Shown: positions 24,423-33,628 of the stretch, piece after piece | Position numbering within the stretch: the stretch's first letter is position 1 | How the letters are laid out: the number at the start of each line of letters is the position of its first letter | NCBI RefSeq assembly: GCF_014773265.1 | Contig: NZ_JACWMY010000010.1 | Location: 62,001 to 126,000 of the forward strand | From: Mucilaginibacter pankratovii | GTDB lineage: Bacteria; Bacteroidota; Bacteroidia; Sphingobacteriales; Sphingobacteriaceae | Direction: 5' to 3' | DNA length: 64,000 nt | The notes under the pieces: generated by a model | Told to the model about the DNA's origin: nothing | What the model saw: only the letters and a program-made list of their open reading frames with translations | Database searches by the model: none | Made by a program: the position numbers and the translations under genes

Positions 24423-26699
24423 ATGCCCAAGCCTGAACTGATGCAGAATAATTTTGATGAAAAGCTGTTGCAGCTGCTCATTTCGAGAATAGGAGACTAC
24501 GCCATTTATATGCTCGACCCGAACGGCTATATCCTTAGCTGGAACCAGGGCGCAAAAAATATTAAAGGTTACCAGGATGAAGAGGTAATAGGATGCCATA
24601 TTTCGATTTTTTACACCACACAAGAGCGGCGGGAAAATGTGCCGGGCAATAACCTCAATGATGCCCTGAAAAATAATATTCACGAAAGCCAGGGTTGGCG
24701 TGTACGCAAAGATGGTTCGATATTTTGGGCCGATGTGGCTATCACCACCTTATACGACGACGACGGTTTTTTGAAGGGCTTTGCAAAAATAACCCGGGAT
24801 ATTACCGCCCGAAAAAAAAAGGACGACCAGAAGACCCTGGTGAATGCCGAACTGGAGCGCCGGGTAAAAGCAAATACCGATAAGATAATTGCCCGCGAAC
24901 GCCGTTTCAGGGAATTGATAGAGAACAGCTACGATGGCATTTCGCTGTTTGGCAGATACTGGAATGTGCTGTATCGGAGCCGGTCGGCAGCGCGGATAAG
25001 CGGTTGGAGCAATGAAGAGCGGGCCGGTAAAAGACATGATGACCTGATCCATCCCGACGACCTGCCGATGGCAAAAGAGCTGTTTGCCAGGGTACTGACA
25101 GAACCCGCCAGGCCGGTGATGGCCACTTACCGCACGCTGCACAAACAGGGACATTATATATGGATAGAGTGCCTGCTTAATAACCTGCTGAATGACCCCG
25201 ATGTAGAAGCCATAGTATGCAATTTTAGAGATGTTACCGGCCGTATATTGGCCGAGGAACAGATCAGGGAGAAAAACCGGCAGATTGGTAGTATCCTGGA
25301 AAGTATTACTGATGGGTTTATCGCGCTCGACAAGAACTTTTGTTACACCTACGTAAATCACCGTATTGGCGAAATGCTTGGCGTTGACGCCGCATCATTG
25401 ATTGGGAAATGTGTATGGGATGTGTTTCCGGATGCTGTTAACTCATCAACTCACAAGGCCTTTAAGCAGGCAATAGAGGAGCAGCATTATATCCTGAACG
25501 AAGATTACTACCCACCCCTTGGGCTTTGGCAGGAAAACCATATCTATCCATCGCCCGAAGGCTTATCAGTTTTTATCCGCGATATAACAGAACGCAAGCT
25601 GGCGGAGGCTTCGATGCAGCAATCAGAGTCGAACCTGCGATCGGTATTTGAGAACACAGATCTGGCCATCGTTCTGTTTGATATGGATGCCAGGTTACAA
25701 TCCTTTAATAATAATGCCCGGCGCCTGGCCGACCGCTATTTTAAGGCCGAACTAAAGGTAGGTGAATCGGCCTTTTACTATTGCTTGCCGGAACGGGTGG
25801 GCGATGTAAAGCATATTTTACAAAAATTACGCCGGAGGTCGCCTATTGTTTACGAGGTATCGTACCCCATCACCGCTGAGCTGACGCAATGGTTTGAGGT
25901 GCGTTGGGTGAGCGTAGTGAATGCTCAAAACCAGCCGGTAGGTATCATCTTAACATTAAAGGATATCACCGGCAAGAAACAAGCCGACCAGGAGCGCGAC
26001 CGCATGACGGCCGACCTGATACAGCGTAATAAAGACCTGGAGCAGTTTACCTACATTGTATCGCACAATTTGCGCGCACCGGTGGCCAACATTAAAGGCC
26101 TGTCTGACCTTTTATCAGATGATATGAAGCCCGACGACGAAAACATGGCGGCACTCACCGCGCTGGATACCTCGGTTGGCAACCTTGATAAGGTGATCAT
26201 CGATCTGAACCACATCCTGCAGGTAAGCAGCCAGGCAAATGATACGCTCGAAAAGGTTTCGTTGCCTTTGCTGGTAGATGATGTAAAGTCGGCAAACAGC
26301 CAGCTTATTCAAAAAAACAATGTGAAGATCCATTGCGATTTTAGCGAGGTGGGTGAACTAACCAGTTTGAAAAGTTACCTGTACAGTATTTTCCAAAACC
26401 TTATCGTCAACAGTATTAAATATCACCGTGCCGGCGTAGAGCCGGTTATAAGTATCGTTAGCAAAATTGATCACAACAAAGCCTGCCTTTATTTTACGGA
26501 TAATGGCAAAGGCATAGATATGCAGCGCGACGGGTTGCAGCTATTTGGCCTATACAAACGCTTCGACCTTAGCGTAGAAGGTAAGGGCATGGGCCTGTTT
26601 ATGGTAAAAACACAGGTGGAACGCCTTGGTGGTAAAATAAGCGTGGAAAGCGGAGTGGATAAAGGCAGTACTTTTAAATTGGAGTTTCCGCTGAAATAA
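24423..26699 (+). CDS. Multi-PAS sensor histidine kinase
   Basis: A 758-residue cytoplasmic-looking kinase with no clear membrane helix. Four PAS units are seen (about 18-130, 158-275, 285-395, 400-515), the first with MLDPNGYILSWNQGAKNIKGY and PAC tails. The HisKA region has the phosphorylatable His near 548 in YIVSHNLRAPVANIKG; this HN-L-R-A-P form is common in Bacteroidota. The ATPase domain follows with N box NLIVNSIKYH and G1 box TDNGKGIDM, G2 KGMGLFMV. No response regulator is adjacent. The signal (oxygen, light or redox) cannot be told. Confidence 0.9.
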   Translation: MPKPELMQNNFDEKLLQLLISRIGDYAIYMLDPNGYILSWNQGAKNIKGYQDEEVIGCHISIFYTTQERRENVPGNNLNDALKNNIHESQGWRVRKDGSIFWADVAITTLYDDDGFLKGFAKITRDITARKKKDDQKTLVNAELERRVKANTDKIIARERRFRELIENSYDGISLFGRYWNVLYRSRSAARISGWSNEERAGKRHDDLIHPDDLPMAKELFARVLTEPARPVMATYRTLHKQGHYIWIECLLNNLLNDPDVEAIVCNFRDVTGRILAEEQIREKNRQIGSILESITDGFIALDKNFCYTYVNHRIGEMLGVDAASLIGKCVWDVFPDAVNSSTHKAFKQAIEEQHYILNEDYYPPLGLWQENHIYPSPEGLSVFIRDITERKLAEASMQQSESNLRSVFENTDLAIVLFDMDARLQSFNNNARRLADRYFKAELKVGESAFYYCLPERVGDVKHILQKLRRRSPIVYEVSYPITAELTQWFEVRWVSVVNAQNQPVGIILTLKDITGKKQADQERDRMTADLIQRNKDLEQFTYIVSHNLRAPVANIKGLSDLLSDDMKPDDENMAALTALDTSVGNLDKVIIDLNHILQVSSQANDTLEKVSLPLLVDDVKSANSQLIQKNNVKIHCDFSEVGELTSLKSYLYSIFQNLIVNSIKYHRAGVEPVISIVSKIDHNKACLYFTDNGKGIDMQRDGLQLFGLYKRFDLSVEGKGMGLFMVKTQVERLGGKISVESGVDKGSTFKLEFPLK

Positions 26700-26848
26700 T
26701 TATCAAGTGTATCATTTATTAGAATCTAATAAAATTACTGATAAGAGCTACATATGACAATTGAGGGACCGGATGTGGATATCTCCGGCAAATTGGCAAA
26801 TCATCAAACCTTATTGCCCGGATGCTGTTAACCTGAAAACCACATCGC

Positions 26849-27022
26849 ATGAATAATTTTTTTAGGGGCCTTATAGCGGCCTGGGGCGCAAAAAAACTTG
26901 GAGGGGGATGTTTCTCCACTATTATCATATTCATCATTATCTGGGTATTGTTGGGCAAGTGTAACCAGCAGTCGCAGGGAGCTACGCAGCCGGTGCGTAC
27001 CAAAACCTCGATATGCAGATAA
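26849..27022 (+). CDS. Small single-pass membrane protein, 57 residues
   Basis: An ATG frame after the kinase encodes NNFFRGLIAAWGAKKLGGG, then a helix CFSTIIIFIIIWVLLG (about residues 21-36), then a polar tail ending SICR. The basic-glycine run followed by a helix is a pattern I associate with short Bacteroidota membrane proteins, from memory only. No named family. It is too short for certainty, but the composition is far from random. Confidence 0.5.
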   Translation: MNNFFRGLIAAWGAKKLGGGCFSTIIIFIIIWVLLGKCNQQSQGATQPVRTKTSICR

Positions 27023-27037
27023 TGCTGTTTCTATATA

Positions 27038-28684
27038 TTATTGTCCAACTACAATGAGGTCTTTTTTTCGAAGCCAGCCCTGGCTGGTTTGCCCTTTATC
27101 GTTAGAGTATACCACAAATATAAATCCATTTTGATCGTCAAGTGCTTTTAATCGGGCGTTGTTCCATTGATTTATGTTGGCAGCGCGTTTGGTAGATTCA
27201 TCGGGCCTGCTATAAAAATAGGCGTAGGTAGTAAATAAGGTAAATACTTTCCCCGCGTCACTTCCTTTGCCGGTGTTTACGGGTACCTGATTTTGAGATT
27301 TCGGCGGATCTTTCTTAACTGCCTTTTTAGCCGAATCTTTCTTCGCTTTTTTATGAACAGCCAGCGATTCCGCTTTTGCAGCGGGCTTCTTTACGGTTTC
27401 CGCAGTGTCGTTCTTTTCCGTTGTTACGGGTTTTGGTTCGGAAGCTTCATCATTCGCAGTTTTCGAATTAGCAATTGTATCCTGTGGGATAGCTCTTGCA
27501 TCTGCTTTACCGCTATTAAACAGGTATTGTCCCGCTAATGCGCCTACACAAGTAAACAAAAATCCAATACCAATTAACAGCGACATCGAACTTCTTTTAG
27601 CGCTGCTACTTGTTGCCGGTGCTATTACCGGCTGCGAATTGTTTGGTGTTGGTGTTTGTTTAAGCTGTGCTATTTCCTTCTGTAAACGGTCGGTCTTCGC
27701 CTGTTCTTCCTGTAATTTTAGTTCTAAAGCCTCTTTTTCGTTTTGCAGGATTAATGCACTCTCTGTGTCGTTCTTTACTGCGATCACGCTGCTTTGTATC
27801 GCCTCGCGCAGCTCCGTGCCATCAGTATACCGGCCCGCCGGGTCTTTTTGCAGGCATTTGTAAATAAGGGCGAGCAGCCATTCGGGCACCTGCATTTCGC
27901 GCCGGCGTTGCTCTTCGGGCCAGTTGAGTGGCATGTTTTTTTCGCGCAGGGTTAGCAGGTCGGGTGGGTCTTTTTCCAGGTGCGCAATCATTACGGCATT
28001 ACGCGCGGTTTGCCCGTTATCGTTCAGTTTAAAGGGTACCGTACCGGCAAGCAGTTCGTACATTATAATGCCATAACTATATACATCGCTTTGCGGCAGC
28101 AGGTTACCCTCGCTTTGTTCGGGCGCCATAAATTCAACTGCGCCTGCATTGCGCAAACTGCTGCGCCGTTGTTCATCGCTCATGATGGCCAAGCCAAAAT
28201 CAAGCAGTACATAATTGCCGGTGTTGATATTGAATTTGACGTTATTGCTTTTGATATCCCCATGCTTTACCGATACCTTGTGGCAGTGGCTCAGCGCATT
28301 TGCCAGCTGATAGGCTACCTTTATGGCTTCCGGGATGGCAAAAACAGGCGTGTCTTTTTCGGTAAGTAGTTCGGCCAAATCGGGGCCCTCAATAAATTCC
28401 ATTTCGATGAACGGTAACGACCCGCTTTCGGTAATGCCCGAGTTGAGGATCTTTACCACATTAGGGTTTGATACCTGGTTTACCTTTTTTAGCTTCTCAA
28501 CCTCGTTTATAAAGTCTTTATAATGCTTATCGTTCTCGTCTTCGGCATAAATAGGGGTGGGCAATAGTTTTACTGCTACGTAAATCTCGCCGATACGCTT
28601 GCCTTTATATACCGAACCCTGGCCGCCGGTATGTAGTGCGCCCATGTTTTCGAGCCCTTCGGTTATTGTAAATATTTTGCCCAT
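27038..28684 (-). CDS. Membrane-anchored Ser/Thr protein kinase with C-terminal SH3-like domain
   Basis: A 548-residue Hanks-type kinase. The kinase domain (about 10-290) has the glycine loop HTGGQGSVYKG, VAVK with K39, HGD at 141-143 where most kinases have HRD, KSNN and DFG at 162-164, and APE as MAPEQSEG. A coiled stretch and proline run follow, then a helix (about 375-392), a Lys/Ala/Glu-rich linker, and a C-terminal region (about 480-548) resembling a bacterial SH3 domain. The loss of Arg in HRD fits a non-RD kinase not controlled by activation-loop phosphorylation. Confidence 0.88.
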   Translation of the reverse strand: MGKIFTITEGLENMGALHTGGQGSVYKGKRIGEIYVAVKLLPTPIYAEDENDKHYKDFINEVEKLKKVNQVSNPNVVKILNSGITESGSLPFIEMEFIEGPDLAELLTEKDTPVFAIPEAIKVAYQLANALSHCHKVSVKHGDIKSNNVKFNINTGNYVLLDFGLAIMSDEQRRSSLRNAGAVEFMAPEQSEGNLLPQSDVYSYGIIMYELLAGTVPFKLNDNGQTARNAVMIAHLEKDPPDLLTLREKNMPLNWPEEQRRREMQVPEWLLALIYKCLQKDPAGRYTDGTELREAIQSSVIAVKNDTESALILQNEKEALELKLQEEQAKTDRLQKEIAQLKQTPTPNNSQPVIAPATSSSAKRSSMSLLIGIGFLFTCVGALAGQYLFNSGKADARAIPQDTIANSKTANDEASEPKPVTTEKNDTAETVKKPAAKAESLAVHKKAKKDSAKKAVKKDPPKSQNQVPVNTGKGSDAGKVFTLFTTYAYFYSRPDESTKRAANINQWNNARLKALDDQNGFIFVVYSNDKGQTSQGWLRKKDLIVVGQ

Positions 28685-28893
28685 TTTATTATTGTGATAC
28701 GCTGACGCGGCTTTGTAAAGCTAAAACTTTAGACGTGACAAATAGTTTGCGGTTTAAAATAGTAAATATTTTGCCTTGCTAAGCATCAGCCCAATATCAA
28801 CATTCCTTAAAAAATAATAGCGCCCGCCCGCAGTTTATTACCAACGCTTATGCCGAACTTAGCCGCAACTGAAAACTAATCATCACTCAACAA

Positions 28894-29355
28894 ATGGCAT
28901 TACCTAACATTTTTACGCAGCCCGTGGCAAACGGTGTGATAGAACGAATAAACAAACTTACACCGCAAACTACACCCGATTGGGGTAAAATGAATGTTTC
29001 GCAAATGCTGGCACATTGTAATGTAACATACGAAATGCTTTATGAGCCCGAAAAACACCCCCGCCCCAACGCTTTCATGAAGCTGATATTAAAACTATTG
29101 GTGAAAAAAATGGTGGTAAGCGAAACTCCTTATAAACGCAACGGGCCAACAGCTGCCGCATTTATTATTAAGGGAGATAGAAATTTTGAGGGAGAAAAAG
29201 CGAGGCTGATGGCTTATATTAGTAAAACACAGCAGCTTGGCGAGGCAGCGTTTGATAACCGGATGTCGCATTCATTTGGCGCGTTAAGCACTAACGAATG
29301 GAACAATATGTTTTACAAACACCTTAACCACCACCTTACACAGTTCGGAGTGTAA
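28894..29355 (+). CDS. DUF1569/DinB-like protein
   Basis: A 153-residue protein. It starts LPNIFTQPVANGVIERINKL and contains PDWGKMNVSQMLAHCNVTYEM near 30-50, with the SHSFGALSTNEWNNMFYKHLNHHLTQFG ending of the DUF1569 group. That group is distantly related to the DinB/YfiT four-helix fold, with His residues that may hold a metal. Function is unknown. It is divergent from the kinase at 28684 and convergent with the PAS protein whose stop is 6 bases away. Confidence 0.82.
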   Translation: MALPNIFTQPVANGVIERINKLTPQTTPDWGKMNVSQMLAHCNVTYEMLYEPEKHPRPNAFMKLILKLLVKKMVVSETPYKRNGPTAAAFIIKGDRNFEGEKARLMAYISKTQQLGEAAFDNRMSHSFGALSTNEWNNMFYKHLNHHLTQFGV

Positions 29356-29360
29356 TAGAA

Positions 29361-30815
29361 TTATTTTTTATTCAAGGCAATTTCCCCGGTTTTGTCTGAT
29401 ATACCGCGGATGATGCCGTCTAATTCGTGCGCGGAAGTGGCGATGTTATCCAGCAGGTTGTTTTTATCTATCTCGCTCACATCGTAGCTTTTAAATAACT
29501 CGATAAGCCCCATAATGCGTGCGAGGGGGGCGCGTACCACGTGCGATTGGATCCAGGCTATATCCTGTAAATGCTTGTTCTTTTCCTCAATAGCATGGAT
29601 GTAATTTTGCCTTTCGGTAACATCCATAGCCAGCACCAAATGGGTGTTTTCGCCGCTAAACTGGATGAAATTGCTTTGCAGGTACACCTTTATCTGTTCG
29701 CCGTTCTTTTTGGTTTGGGTAGACATGCCGTTGTAAACCAAATGCGATTGGTTTACCGTTTCCTCAAACTCGTTTACGCAATCCGCAGGCCATATTTTGG
29801 TAACCTCCATTTCCAAAAATTCTTCCAGCGTGTAACCATAGTGGGCAATGGCGGCAGCATTAACATTTAAAAACCGGCGGGTATCCAGGTTAAAAACCCA
29901 CATGGGTAATGGGCTGAGATGAAAAAGGTCGCTGTAACGTTTTTCTGATATGGCAAGGGTTTTCAAATGCTCTTCCAGCTCGTGATGCATTTTGGTAAGC
30001 TGGGCTTCGGCCAGTTTAGTTTCGGTGATATCCAGGCATGCACCTATCATTTTTACAGGGTTGCCCTGTTCATCAGATTGTACTTTCCCCCACGATTTAA
30101 GATACCGCACTTCGCCACCGGGCCTTATTATACGTTCTTCAAAAACAGCGTCCTCTTTGGTTTGCAGAACGCCCGTTATTTTATTATAAACAAATTGCCG
30201 GTCGTCCGGGTGCAGCAGTTCCTGGTAACCTTCAAACGTTGCCTTAAAAGATTTTTTATCAAGCCCGTAAATGGTGTAGAGGGTTTCACTCCAGGTTACC
30301 CGGTTGTTTACAATATCCCATTGCCAGTTGCCAAAATTGGCCAGTTCCTGCCCCTGCGACATTAGTAAGGACGTTTCCTGCAGGTTTTTCCTGGTACGTT
30401 CCTGCCGGTGCTTTATGGCCATTGTTTCGGTAACATCGGCTACCGTGTGCACTATATAAGTTACATTGCCCAGGTCATCTAAAACGGGTACGTTAACGGC
30501 GGTAAAATACCTGGTTTGGAAATTAGTGCTGTCGGCTATAGGAAATTCGTATTGGTTTACGCCGGTTTGGTGGGGTGCTTTAGTTTGCAGTACCTGGTTA
30601 AGCGAGTTTAGGTCGTCACTCATGTCTTTGCCGTTAAACCGCTCAAAATATTCAAAAAAGCTTTTTCCCAGGAGTTTTTCTGCAGGGAGGCTTACAGCGT
30701 TTAAATAACCTTCATTCACATCGGCAATACTGAAAACCGGCGTATCGGGCAATAAAATTAACGTAGGCGCTGGTATAAAATTAAATATATCGTTGAGGGT
30801 TGAGTGATCCAGCAT
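29361..30815 (-). CDS. PAS-domain protein with a histidine-kinase dimer helix but no ATPase domain
   Basis: A 484-residue protein with three PAS units (about 5-135, 145-275, 290-410) with PAC motifs. The C-terminus then has IAWIQSHVVRAPLARIMGLI, the dimerisation/phosphoacceptor helix of Bacteroidota histidine kinases, with His near 425, and stops within about 55 residues. No N, G1 or G2 box follows. It may be phosphorylated by another kinase, or act as a signalling dimer. Truncation is also possible, but the ending is clean and no remnant ATPase domain is visible in any frame downstream. Confidence 0.8.
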   Translation of the reverse strand: MLDHSTLNDIFNFIPAPTLILLPDTPVFSIADVNEGYLNAVSLPAEKLLGKSFFEYFERFNGKDMSDDLNSLNQVLQTKAPHQTGVNQYEFPIADSTNFQTRYFTAVNVPVLDDLGNVTYIVHTVADVTETMAIKHRQERTRKNLQETSLLMSQGQELANFGNWQWDIVNNRVTWSETLYTIYGLDKKSFKATFEGYQELLHPDDRQFVYNKITGVLQTKEDAVFEERIIRPGGEVRYLKSWGKVQSDEQGNPVKMIGACLDITETKLAEAQLTKMHHELEEHLKTLAISEKRYSDLFHLSPLPMWVFNLDTRRFLNVNAAAIAHYGYTLEEFLEMEVTKIWPADCVNEFEETVNQSHLVYNGMSTQTKKNGEQIKVYLQSNFIQFSGENTHLVLAMDVTERQNYIHAIEEKNKHLQDIAWIQSHVVRAPLARIMGLIELFKSYDVSEIDKNNLLDNIATSAHELDGIIRGISDKTGEIALNKK

Positions 30816-31018
30816 GATTATTTATCCAGGTTCCGATTAATATTCGCGTTAGTTAGCAACCAAGTTGGGGGAACTTCGGCTTGTTTTTATAAATATATAG
30901 GTATTATGCTATAAGTTGTTTAACAATCATTCGTTTTTTTTAATACAAAGAAACTGATCTATACGGGCTTTTGTAAAAGATTTGCTTTAAGCGTTTAAAA
31001 TTGTTATATTTTTATTGG

Positions 31019-32014
31019 ATGATAAACTCCCCGGGCAGGAACCATTTGATCGACGGCCTTCGGTTTTTAGCGGCCTGCGGTATAGTACTGTACCACCTAA
31101 ACTTACCCGCTTCGGAAGGCGGGAACTGGTATCAAACCCTTTGCGGTAAACTATGGCTGGGCGTACCGGTATTTTTTGTGATAAGCGGTTACTGTATTTT
31201 TATAGCAATAGGCCATACCAAAACCGCCGGCCAGTTCATCGTACGGCGATTCTTCAGGATATTTCCTGCTTATTGGTTTAGTTTATTTGTGGTTGCTTTG
31301 GCCGTTGCTTTTTATTTGCTTGTAACCGGCATAAACTCTGTAACAGTTATCCCCCGCACAGTGCCGGGGATATTGGCCACACTCACGCTGTTAACAGATC
31401 CATTTTCTGAAATACATACCGTAAACGGCGTTTACTGGAGCTTAACCTATGAGGTTTTCTTCTACGTGGTGGTTTACCTCGTTATTTTGCTGAACAACAG
31501 GTATTGGCTGCCTGTAATTATTGGCATTACATTAATTGCTGCAGCGCTGCCCGTGCAACAGCATGGTTTTTTGTTTTGGATGCGCAACTGGCCCGTGTTT
31601 AGCTTTGGTATAGCGCTTTATTATATCATACACAACAGGCAGCAATTATACTGGGGCTTGCTTTTATTTGTTGTAAGTATAACCGGCATTATTGCCATAA
31701 ATGATTACCCACCATATTATATCCTGTGCTTTGCCACGGGGCTGCTTATTATAGCAAATTCGCGTTGGCCGCTTGGGGAAAATGCCCTGAGTAAGCCTGG
31801 CGATTATTCTTACGGTATATACCTCCTGCATATACCGGTGTGCTGTAATATACTATCCTATTACAGAGGGGAAGCCATTCAAAATAATATACTGTTTAAT
31901 ATCACCTTCGATGTGGTTATGTTGATCATAGTGGTTCTACTATCGGCACTGGTATATAATTATATAGAAAAACCTTTTATAAACCTCGGCAAAAGATCAC
32001 CACAAAAAACTTAG
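31019..32014 (+). CDS. Acyltransferase 3-family membrane protein
   Basis: About 331 residues with ten or so membrane helices. The start is GRNHLIDGLRFLAACGIVLYHL, with the conserved Arg and His (H26) of this O-acyltransferase family. VPVFFVISGYCIFIA, FIVRRFFRIFPAYW and YSYGIYLLHIPV are all family landmarks. It probably acetylates or acylates a cell-surface polysaccharide or lipid. Start ATG 31019 is preferred over the TTG at 31001. Its stop overlaps the convergent DUF4112 stop by 4 bases. Confidence 0.88.
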   Translation: MINSPGRNHLIDGLRFLAACGIVLYHLNLPASEGGNWYQTLCGKLWLGVPVFFVISGYCIFIAIGHTKTAGQFIVRRFFRIFPAYWFSLFVVALAVAFYLLVTGINSVTVIPRTVPGILATLTLLTDPFSEIHTVNGVYWSLTYEVFFYVVVYLVILLNNRYWLPVIIGITLIAAALPVQQHGFLFWMRNWPVFSFGIALYYIIHNRQQLYWGLLLFVVSITGIIAINDYPPYYILCFATGLLIIANSRWPLGENALSKPGDYSYGIYLLHIPVCCNILSYYRGEAIQNNILFNITFDVVMLIIVVLLSALVYNYIEKPFINLGKRSPQKT

Positions 32015-32490
32015 CCAAGGTTAAATAACCACCGCAATGCTATGTACGACAGGTAGATAGTCGCGGCAAGGAAAACAACAAGCACTATTAATATCAAAGT
32101 AATAGTGCCTTTCCCGTTTCCATGGTGTTTGCCTTCCTGGTAATGCTCTTTTAGCAGTTTAATATTGCGGGTGTTGGCTTTTAAATAAAAATCGGTTACC
32201 TGCCCAATGATGGGGATGGCGCCGATCAGCGCATCTACAGAGATGTTCAGCGCCATCAATATCAATACTTTACGGCTTACCGCGCCGTTTTTTGCGATCA
32301 CATAAAGCAGGGACGCTGCCACAATAAAGCCCGATACATCGCCTGCGAAAGGGATGAAATTGAGGATAGGATCGAGCCCGAAGCGAAAGCTGGTGCCCGG
32401 CAGCCTGAATTTATCGTCCATAACCGAGGCCACCTGCTCCACCCATTTTAGCTGGCCGGTGAGTGCTGTTTTCTTTGGTCGCTGTTCCAT
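32011..32490 (-). CDS. DUF4112 membrane protein
   Basis: About 159 residues from ATG 32490 (MEQRPKKTALTGQLKWVEQ); the open frame extends far upstream to 32781 but those residues are unlike the family and lie over the small ORF at 32614. DUF4112 features are present: VASVMDDKFRLPGTSFRFGLDPILNFIPFAGD, and two or three helices including ISVDALIGAIPIIGQVTDFY and a C-terminal helix. Function is unknown. The stop overlaps that of the acyltransferase. Confidence 0.85.
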   Translation of the reverse strand: MEQRPKKTALTGQLKWVEQVASVMDDKFRLPGTSFRFGLDPILNFIPFAGDVSGFIVAASLLYVIAKNGAVSRKVLILMALNISVDALIGAIPIIGQVTDFYLKANTRNIKLLKEHYQEGKHHGNGKGTITLILIVLVVFLAATIYLSYIALRWLFNLG

Positions 32491-32613
32491 CTTTGTTAAT
32501 GAAGAAAAAGGGGAGGGATTTGTTTTAAAACATTTTGTGCCTTCGGTATGGTTATTGTTTAAGATACGGTATGGCTGCAAAGCCGGTATTTTAAAAACTA
32601 AATACATTTTATT

Positions 32614-32793
32614 ATGAAAAGCCAGGATCTGAAAAACAACAACAGCGGGCAGGGACAAACAACATCCGACCGCGCGTTTAACAACCAAAAAGAAACCCTG
32701 AAACAAACGGGCATCAGCAATGCCGGTGGCCAGCGCTCGGATCAAACCTCGAGTCGCGACAGCGCTCATAAGCCGGAACATAAGAAATCATAA
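32614..32793 (+). CDS. Small, hydrophilic, probably disordered protein, 59 residues
   Basis: The ATG frame encodes KSQDLKNNNSGQGQTTSD, then a polar run to HKPEHKKS. It contains no hydrophobic segment and is rich in Asn, Gln, Ser, Thr and Lys, which suggests an intrinsically disordered stress-type protein. A rho-independent terminator (32811-32833) lies 18 bases past the stop, which supports it as a transcribed unit. No family recognised. Confidence 0.6.
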   Translation: MKSQDLKNNNSGQGQTTSDRAFNNQKETLKQTGISNAGGQRSDQTSSRDSAHKPEHKKS

Positions 32794-32810
32794 TGCGATA
32801 AACGACTACA

Positions 32811-32833
32811 GCGCCCCGTTAAGGGGCGTTTTT
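32811..32833 (+). terminator. Rho-independent terminator
   Basis: CGCCCC (32812-32817) pairs with GGGGCG (32823-32828) around GTTAA, followed by five T. It ends the 32614 small gene. Confidence 0.8.
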
Positions 32834-32842
32834 AGTTAACAA

Positions 32843-32923
32843 GAATTTCACGAATTGGGCAGGGCGGCGTATCAAGTGATCTTCACTTAATATTCGTAAA
32901 ATCTTTTTTAATTCGTGAAATTC
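32843..32923. repeat. Inverted repeat of a GAATTTCACGAATT motif
   Basis: GAATTTCACGAATT at 32843-32856 and its exact inverse AATTCGTGAAATTC at 32910-32923 flank 53 bases just before the DUF92 gene. The same 14-mer recurs at about 39677-39690 before the SGNH esterase gene. Confidence 0.7.
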
Positions 32924-32932
32924 GTGGGCATA

Positions 32933-33628
32933 ATGCCGATGACCTATTTATTATTCTTTTTAATCCTCCTTGCCGTTCTAATTGCTGTTTACAAGCTTCG
33001 TAAACTTACGTTAGCGGGCACCCTTACCGGCGGATTGGTGGCGATTTGTATTTTTATGGGTGCAGGTTTACCCTGCATTTTAATGCTGGCCGCGTTCTTT
33101 ATCATGGCAACTATCGCCACTTCGTGGAAGAAGAGTTTGAAGGGTAAATCCCATCCCGAGATCCGCAATACCGCGCAGGTGCTGGCTAACGGTGGCTTAG
33201 CGGCGCTTTGCGGACTGGTGATGTGGTTGGTGCCTGTACAAGGGTATCCTCTGCTGATTTTATTAGCCGCAGCATTGTCATCCGCTACCGCCGATACGCT
33301 TTCATCTGAACTGGGCACTGTGTATGGCCGGCGATTTTATAATATCATTAGTTTTAAACCCGATGAAAAGGGCAGGGACGGGGTGGTCAGCCTGGAAGGC
33401 ACGTTAATAGGTATCGCAGGATCAGCAGTAATAGCGTTTATTTATGTGCTGTTTTTGGGCTGGAGCCCGGTGTTTTGGGTTGTAGTAATATCAGGCACCG
33501 CCGGTAACCTGTTCGATTCGGTTTTAGGCGCTACACTGGAGCGTAAGAGCTATATCAAAAACAATCTGGTTAACTTCCTTAATACTGCTTTCGCCGCGTT
33601 GGTGGCTTATCTGTTGTTGCTTATTTAA
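32933..33628 (+). CDS. DUF92 integral membrane protein
   Basis: About 231 residues with six or so helices. The DUF92 signature SSATADTLSSELGTVYGRR (around 118-136) and FKPDEKGRDGVVSLEGTL are present; eukaryotic relatives include phytol/farnesol phosphate-pathway VTE6-like proteins, so a prenyl-phosphate kinase role is possible but not shown. Start at ATG 32933 (MPMTYLLFF) or 32939 is more likely than the upstream GTG. The stop overlaps the aspartate kinase stop tail to tail by 8 bases. Confidence 0.85.
   Translation: MPMTYLLFFLILLAVLIAVYKLRKLTLAGTLTGGLVAICIFMGAGLPCILMLAAFFIMATIATSWKKSLKGKSHPEIRNTAQVLANGGLAALCGLVMWLVPVQGYPLLILLAAALSSATADTLSSELGTVYGRRFYNIISFKPDEKGRDGVVSLEGTLIGIAGSAVIAFIYVLFLGWSPVFWVVVISGTAGNLFDSVLGATLERKSYIKNNLVNFLNTAFAALVAYLLLLI

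Noticed and set aside
32491..32781. 97-codon N-terminal extension of the DUF4112 gene
   Set aside because: Not conserved, and it overlaps the plus-strand small gene at 32614-32793; the ATG at 32490 fits the family.
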